Positions 5,968-9,124 of a stretch of DNA of 9,124 nucleotides are shown piece by piece; within the stretch, counting starts at the first letter, position 1; the number at the start of each line of letters is the position of its first letter. Made by a program: the position numbers and the translations under genes. The notes beneath the pieces were generated by a model. The model was given only the letters and a program-made list of their open reading frames with translations. It made no database searches and was not told the DNA's origin. Origin of the DNA: Odoribacteraceae bacterium (GTDB lineage Bacteria > Bacteroidota > Bacteroidia > Bacteroidales > Marinifilaceae); the NCBI GenBank assembly GCA_031279175.1, contig JAITJA010000091.1, forward strand, positions 1 to 9,124. The letters run 5' to 3'.

Positions 5968-5998
5968 CGAAGATAGGCGTTAATCCGGGAATCTCAAG
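5968..5998 (-). promoter_or_regulatory. Putative promoter of adk
   Basis: On the minus strand CTTG (5995-5998) and TATCTTCG (5968-5975) are 19 bases apart. These match three of four and seven of eight positions of the Bacteroidetes consensus. The leader would be about 28 bases to the ATG at 5933, as for rpmB. The word TATCTTCGCG recurs upstream of cvfB (minus strand, 7895-7904), but there without a -33 box. Nothing else was recognised in the 5934-6120 gap. Confidence 0.4.
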
Positions 5999-6120
5999 AG
6001 ATCGCGATGCTTGTTCGGGAAAACAGCGAGGAGGATGGTTGGCAAAACGGGATCCGGCGCCCGCGAGAACGCGACAACCTCTCCCCGCGCCAACCGCCAG
6101 CCACGGCGTCGCTTGTTGGT

Positions 6121-7020
6121 TTAGAAAAGATCCCGGGGACCGGTTAGCAGTGCCACGAGCAACGTCGCCAGCGAGATCAGCCGCAGTTGCCCGTCCAGCG
6201 CCCGTCCCTCGCGCCGGTAGATGAACAGCGCGTGATACAGGAAAAGAGGCAGCAAGAGTAAAAAAAGATAGCCGCGCCAGCCGGCTGGCGACAAGATATT
6301 AAAGAGCGAGAGAGCCAGGAACCCGGCGCCGGCCAGGCAAAGGTGATAGACCCGGGTCCAGCGCGGCCCCAGCCTCACGGGGAGCGTGCGTTTGCCACAA
6401 GCCGCGTCATTCGCGACATCCCTCATGTTATTCAAGTTTAGCACCATCACCGAGAACGCGCCGATAGCGGTAGCCGGGAGGAGATAGAGCGGGGAGACGC
6501 TCCCGGTCATCGCGAAATAGCTCCCCGTCACGCTGGCCCAGCCGAAAAAAATCATCACGAAAAGATCCCCCAGCCCCCGGTAGCCGTAAGCCCCGCAGCC
6601 CACGGTATACTTCACCGCCGACACGATCGCCGCGGCGCCGGCCACCAGCATCGCCGCGGCCCTCGCGTTCCACCATCCACCGAAGGCCTCGCGCGTCAGG
6701 ATACTCCCGGCGATCGCGGCGACGCCCCCGGCCACCCACGTTGCCCGTTCGATCTCCCGCGCGCTCAACTCGCCGCGTTGCAGGCTACGCGCGGGGCCCA
6801 GGCGGTGTTCGTTATCGGTTCCTTTCCGCGCGTCCCCCGTCTCGTTCGCCAGGTTAGCCAGCACCTGCAGCGCCAGCACCGTCACCGCGAGCCACGCGAA
6901 AACCGTCCCGTTGAAGTGCCCCTCCCCTGCCGCCAGCAGGCTACCCAGCATGATCCCCGCCAGCGATAGCGGCAACGTCCGCGGGCGAGCGCTCGCGACA
7001 TACGCCTTCAATCGTCTCAT
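6121..7020 (-). CDS. menA: 1,4-dihydroxy-2-naphthoate polyprenyltransferase
   Basis: This integral membrane UbiA-family enzyme attaches the polyprenyl tail to 1,4-dihydroxy-2-naphthoate, giving demethylmenaquinone. It has 299 residues and about eight hydrophobic segments. The first Asp-rich motif is NLANETGDARKGTD (56-69) followed by RLGPARSLQRGE, as in MenA rather than UbiA. The second is NNMRDVANDAACGKRTLPVR (197-216). YGYRGLGDLFVMIFFG (145-160) is a further conserved loop and helix. The start codon overlaps the cvfB stop as ATGA, so the two are translationally coupled. No other men genes are in the window. The product serves anaerobic (for example fumarate-reducing) or microaerobic respiration. 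Confidence 0.95.
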   Translation of the reverse strand: MRRLKAYVASARPRTLPLSLAGIMLGSLLAAGEGHFNGTVFAWLAVTVLALQVLANLANETGDARKGTDNEHRLGPARSLQRGELSAREIERATWVAGGVAAIAGSILTREAFGGWWNARAAAMLVAGAAAIVSAVKYTVGCGAYGYRGLGDLFVMIFFGWASVTGSYFAMTGSVSPLYLLPATAIGAFSVMVLNLNNMRDVANDAACGKRTLPVRLGPRWTRVYHLCLAGAGFLALSLFNILSPAGWRGYLFLLLLPLFLYHALFIYRREGRALDGQLRLISLATLLVALLTGPRDLF

Positions 7021-7877
7021 GAATTCTCACTGGTGAGCCTGAGCTCGTTCTCGTCAATCTCCACCGCGCGACGCCGGAACAGGTTGCCGACAGCCTTCTT
7101 GTAATTCTTCTTGCTACAGCCGAACAGGGCGTGGATCTCTCCCGGGGCGCTCTTGTCCGACACCGACAGCCGGCCACCGTTCTCCTTCAATTTCTCCACG
7201 ATACGCCGCGACAGGCTATCGATCTGGTGGTAACCGTCATTCCGTTGCAGGATGCAATCGAGCTTCCCGTCCTCGCGCGCGCGCTTGACATATCCCGTCA
7301 CCCGTTCCCCCACGCGCACGGGTTGAAAAATCTCGTTATGATAGAGGAGCGCCTCGTGTTTATTATTCACGATCACCTTGTAACCTAAATCGGTTCGTTG
7401 AGCGATGATCAGCTGCACCTCCTCGCCTGCCTCGTACCGCGACGGGGTTTGGTCCAGGAACTTGTACCACCGGGAGGAGGCCGCGATCCGGTCCGTCGTC
7501 TTGTCCGCGTAGACGTATACCAGGTACTCTTGACCGACGCGCATCCGCTCCTGTTGCTCCCGGAAGGGCACGAGCAGGTCTTTCCGCAGCCCCCATTCCA
7601 GGAACGCGCCCACGGGGCTTTCCCCGACGACTTTCATCACGGCAAATTCCCCCACCACCGCGACAGGACGTTCCATGGTCGCGATGACGCGATCTTCCGA
7701 GTCGAAGTAAATGAAAACGTCCAGGACGTCGCCCTCTTTCGCCGTTTCCTTCACGCCTTTACCGGCGCTCGCGTTGGGGAGCAGGACGTCGCCCCAGTAC
7801 TCCCCGCCGTCCAGGTAGATCCCGATCTCCACGACCCGGAGCACCGCGAGGCTATTGTATTCTCCTATTTTTATCAT
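7017..7877 (-). CDS. cvfB: CvfB-like S1-domain RNA-binding protein
   Basis: This cytoplasmic protein of the CvfB/YitL family has 286 residues. It consists of S1-like OB-fold modules followed by a winged helix. The N-terminal module (about 1-70) has IKIGEYNSLAVLR and the family phrase GEYWGDVLLP (25-34). A second covers about 75-135 (GAFLEWGLRKDLLVPFREQ, 90-108). A third covers about 150-212, with GYKVIVNNKHEALLYHNEIF (165-184). The winged helix is about 218-283 (HALFGCSKKNYKKAVGNLFR, 249-268). Family members bind RNA; in Staphylococcus aureus CvfB affects virulence gene expression, but the role in Bacteroidota is unknown. I chose the ATG at 7877 because the family begins there; the frame is open to 7979, but those 34 extra residues run into palindromic DNA and lack family character. 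It overlaps menA by four bases. Confidence 0.9.
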   Translation of the reverse strand: MIKIGEYNSLAVLRVVEIGIYLDGGEYWGDVLLPNASAGKGVKETAKEGDVLDVFIYFDSEDRVIATMERPVAVVGEFAVMKVVGESPVGAFLEWGLRKDLLVPFREQQERMRVGQEYLVYVYADKTTDRIAASSRWYKFLDQTPSRYEAGEEVQLIIAQRTDLGYKVIVNNKHEALLYHNEIFQPVRVGERVTGYVKRAREDGKLDCILQRNDGYHQIDSLSRRIVEKLKENGGRLSVSDKSAPGEIHALFGCSKKNYKKAVGNLFRRRAVEIDENELRLTSENS

Positions 7878-7942
7878 GATTCCGTGTATTACGCCGCGAA
7901 GATAGTTTAAATAACGCGAGTTCGCGTCACGCGGGGGAATCT

Positions 7943-8008
7943 CCCCCCGGGGGGAAAGTCTCTCGCGCGCGTGCAACAAGGTTTCCCCCGGGGGGAAAGT
8001 CTCTCGCG
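7943..8008. repeat. Duplicated C/G palindrome with conserved tail, 41-base spacing
   Basis: ccccccgggggg (7943-7954) and cccccgggggg (7985-7995) are each followed by the identical tail aaagtctctcgcg (7955-7967 and 7996-8008). The direct repeat is 24 bases with a 41-base offset. Copy two is the better palindrome, extending to tttccccc/gggggaaa. It sits 66-131 bases upstream of the cvfB ATG, so it could act as an upstream control element or as leader hairpins. The layout resembles the pair at 10-75, although the sequences are unrelated. Confidence 0.8.
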
Positions 8009-8068
8009 AGCCCGCGACGGCTTTTCCAACTGTTAGGAAACGCGGCGGCGAGCGCGCGAGACGCGAGC

Positions 8069-8102
8069 AAAAAGGATTTTCCCGGCGTGGCGGGTCGCCG
8101 GG
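8069..8102 (-). terminator. Possible terminator after the TlpA-like gene
   Basis: cccggcg (8081-8087) pairs with cgccggg (8096-8102) around an eight-base loop. On the minus strand the stem is followed by aaaatcc and then five T (8069-8073). It is 116 bases past the stop codon at 8218. The stem is strong, but the T-run is short and seven bases away, so this is a moderate candidate. Confidence 0.4.
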
Positions 8103-8217
8103 TGGCGAGAAAACGCGAGTGATATAGAGCCGTGGAGAGTCTACCGGGGGTTATCCCGGCGGGGAACGGGGACGACCAGAGATCGCGGTATTACCCGCCC
8201 GGGATGCCCGGCCTTGT

Positions 8218-9124
8218 CTATATTCCCTCCAGGTTCTCCAGTAACGGGAGTAGTCCCGGGTTCGATGGACGGAATTGCATGTTCGGGTCGAGGACATTTC
8301 CCTGCCTGTCGATAAGGATAAAGCGGGGAATACCGTTCAGCTCGAAAGGGGCGGTGAAGGATTTATCGTTCCCGGCATGGAGCTGCACGCCGGTGAGCTG
8401 GTTTTCCCGCGCGTATTTTTCCCACGCGTCCTTGTTCTCGTCGACGGAGATACTGACGAACGCTATATTCTTTCCCGTCATTTTCTGCTCGAGCGTTTTC
8501 AGGTGGGGGATTTCTCGCACGCAAAAGCCACACCACGTTGCCCAGAGGTCAACGAGGATGTATTTTCCCCGGAAATCGTCGAGAGAGAACTCCTTGCCGG
8601 TCGCGTCCGGGTAGCGGAAAGCGGGGGCGGGCTTCCCGGTCATGCTCTCTCGCGGGAAACCGTTTTTAAGGTAACGCGTGGCGGTGGGTTTATCGATCTC
8701 CCCGTCGAGGAGCGCCTCGAGGACGGGGGCGAGATCGGGGCCGGAAGGTCTTCGCGTGATGTTGGCGCTCATGATCTTTCTTTCCTTGTCGAGAAGGATG
8801 AAGCGGGGGATTGCATTGATAGCGTAGGCGTCCGCGAAGTCGCTTTCTGGCCCGATCCAGAGCTGGATGCCGGTCATGTTGTCGTTCTTGACCATGTCTC
8901 TCCATTTTTCCTTGTCGGCGTCGACGGAGATGCTGACGAGAGATATTTCCTTGTTTTTGAATTTTTCTTCCATGGCTTGCAGGTGTGGGATTTCCGCCCG
9001 GCATGGGGAGCACCAGGTGGCCCACGCGTCGATCAGGAGGTATGTTCCCGGGAGATCGTCTAGCGTCACGACGCGTCCGTCGACGTTTTCGGCGGAGAGG
9101 GCGGGAGAAGGCTCCCCGGCACGC
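8218..9124 (-). CDS. TlpA-like protein with two thioredoxin domains (N-terminus beyond window)
   Basis: This is a thiol-disulfide oxidoreductase of the TlpA/ResA/AhpC-TSA group. The frame is open to the right edge, so the start and any signal peptide or N-terminal domain are missing; a GTG at 9069 lies inside the first domain and is not the start. 301 residues are visible. Domain one starts at the edge (GEPSPALSAENVDG), has active site WATWCSPC (visible residues 34-41) and the cis-proline segment NAIPRFILLD (103-112). Domain two starts with GKPAPAFRYPDATGK, has WATWCGFC (194-201) and NGIPRFILID (263-272). Both keep the redox cysteine pair. Homologues are usually exported or membrane-anchored and reduce disulfides during cytochrome c maturation or envelope stress. 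Tandem domains suggest internal duplication, now well diverged. Confidence 0.9.
   Translation of the reverse strand, partial: RAGEPSPALSAENVDGRVVTLDDLPGTYLLIDAWATWCSPCRAEIPHLQAMEEKFKNKEISLVSISVDADKEKWRDMVKNDNMTGIQLWIGPESDFADAYAINAIPRFILLDKERKIMSANITRRPSGPDLAPVLEALLDGEIDKPTATRYLKNGFPRESMTGKPAPAFRYPDATGKEFSLDDFRGKYILVDLWATWCGFCVREIPHLKTLEQKMTGKNIAFVSISVDENKDAWEKYARENQLTGVQLHAGNDKSFTAPFELNGIPRFILIDRQGNVLDPNMQFRPSNPGLLPLLENLEGI

Larger units (their letters stand above)
7878..8217. other. 340-base intergenic region with repeats
   Basis: This lies between the TlpA-like gene and cvfB, both on the minus strand. No protein or RNA gene was recognised. It contains the duplicated C/G palindrome (7943-8008) and the hairpin at 8081-8102, described separately. 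It also has a TATCTTCG word on the minus strand (7897-7904), 19 bases before the cvfB ATG, that resembles a -7 box, but no TTTG is at the right distance, so the cvfB promoter is not settled. Further short GC-rich inverted repeats lie near 8144-8159 and 8197-8212. Confidence 0.6.

Noticed and set aside
6089..6120. ccaac/gttgg stem just after the menA stop as a terminator
   Set aside because: The stem is short with an unequal interior and there is no T-run after it on the minus strand.
7878..7979. N-terminal extension of CvfB by 34 codons
   Set aside because: The extension crosses the C/G palindrome and lacks family similarity. The ATG at 7877 gives the usual CvfB N-terminus.
8275..9063. Plus-strand open frame (262 codons) opposite the TlpA-like gene
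   Set aside because: Antisense shadow of two intact thioredoxin domains, with no recognisable motif of its own.

Overview
The window is ordinary chromosomal DNA from a GC-rich member of the Bacteroidota, most likely order Bacteroidales. Three things point there: an L28-L33-DUF4295 gene trio typical of that phylum; several upstream regions matching the Bacteroidetes sigma-ABfr promoter (TTTG, about 20 bases, TANNTTTG) with no strong Shine-Dalgarno sites; and protein types common there (short-LID adenylate kinase, Pif1-like helicase with an HRDC tail, tandem TlpA-type thioredoxin domains). The genus cannot be fixed from the sequence alone.

Layout. Positions 1-198 are non-coding, with a duplicated palindrome and a plus-strand terminator. 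A small AraC-type regulator (199-789, minus) is divergent from a large Pif1/RecD-like helicase (1012-3213, plus). Their shared upstream region holds a near-consensus promoter and an exact 13-base direct repeat. From 3214 to 3631 is a convergent intergenic region with a 13-base-period minisatellite, a second imperfect 70-base repeat and a clear minus-strand terminator. All remaining genes are on the minus strand. In transcription order, from the right edge leftwards, they are: a TlpA-like protein cut by the window edge; a 340-base intergenic region with a second duplicated palindrome; cvfB-menA, overlapping by ATGA; adk; a phosphate butyryl/acetyltransferase; and rpmB-rpmG-DUF4295.

Function. 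Most genes are housekeeping: ribosomal proteins, nucleotide balance (Adk), menaquinone synthesis (MenA), acyl-phosphate/acyl-CoA metabolism (Ptb), RNA-binding regulation (CvfB) and envelope thiol redox or cytochrome maturation (TlpA-like). MenA and Ptb together fit an anaerobic, menaquinone-respiring fermenter. Separate promoters can be proposed for rpmB, ptb and adk, so the minus-strand genes look like a run of short transcription units and not one long operon.

I found no defence system, CRISPR array, prophage, insertion sequence, tRNA or rRNA. The parts most worth a second look are non-coding: the 13-base minisatellite between convergent genes, two unrelated palindromes each duplicated at 41-42 base spacing, and the direct repeat across the helicase promoter beside an AraC-type gene.
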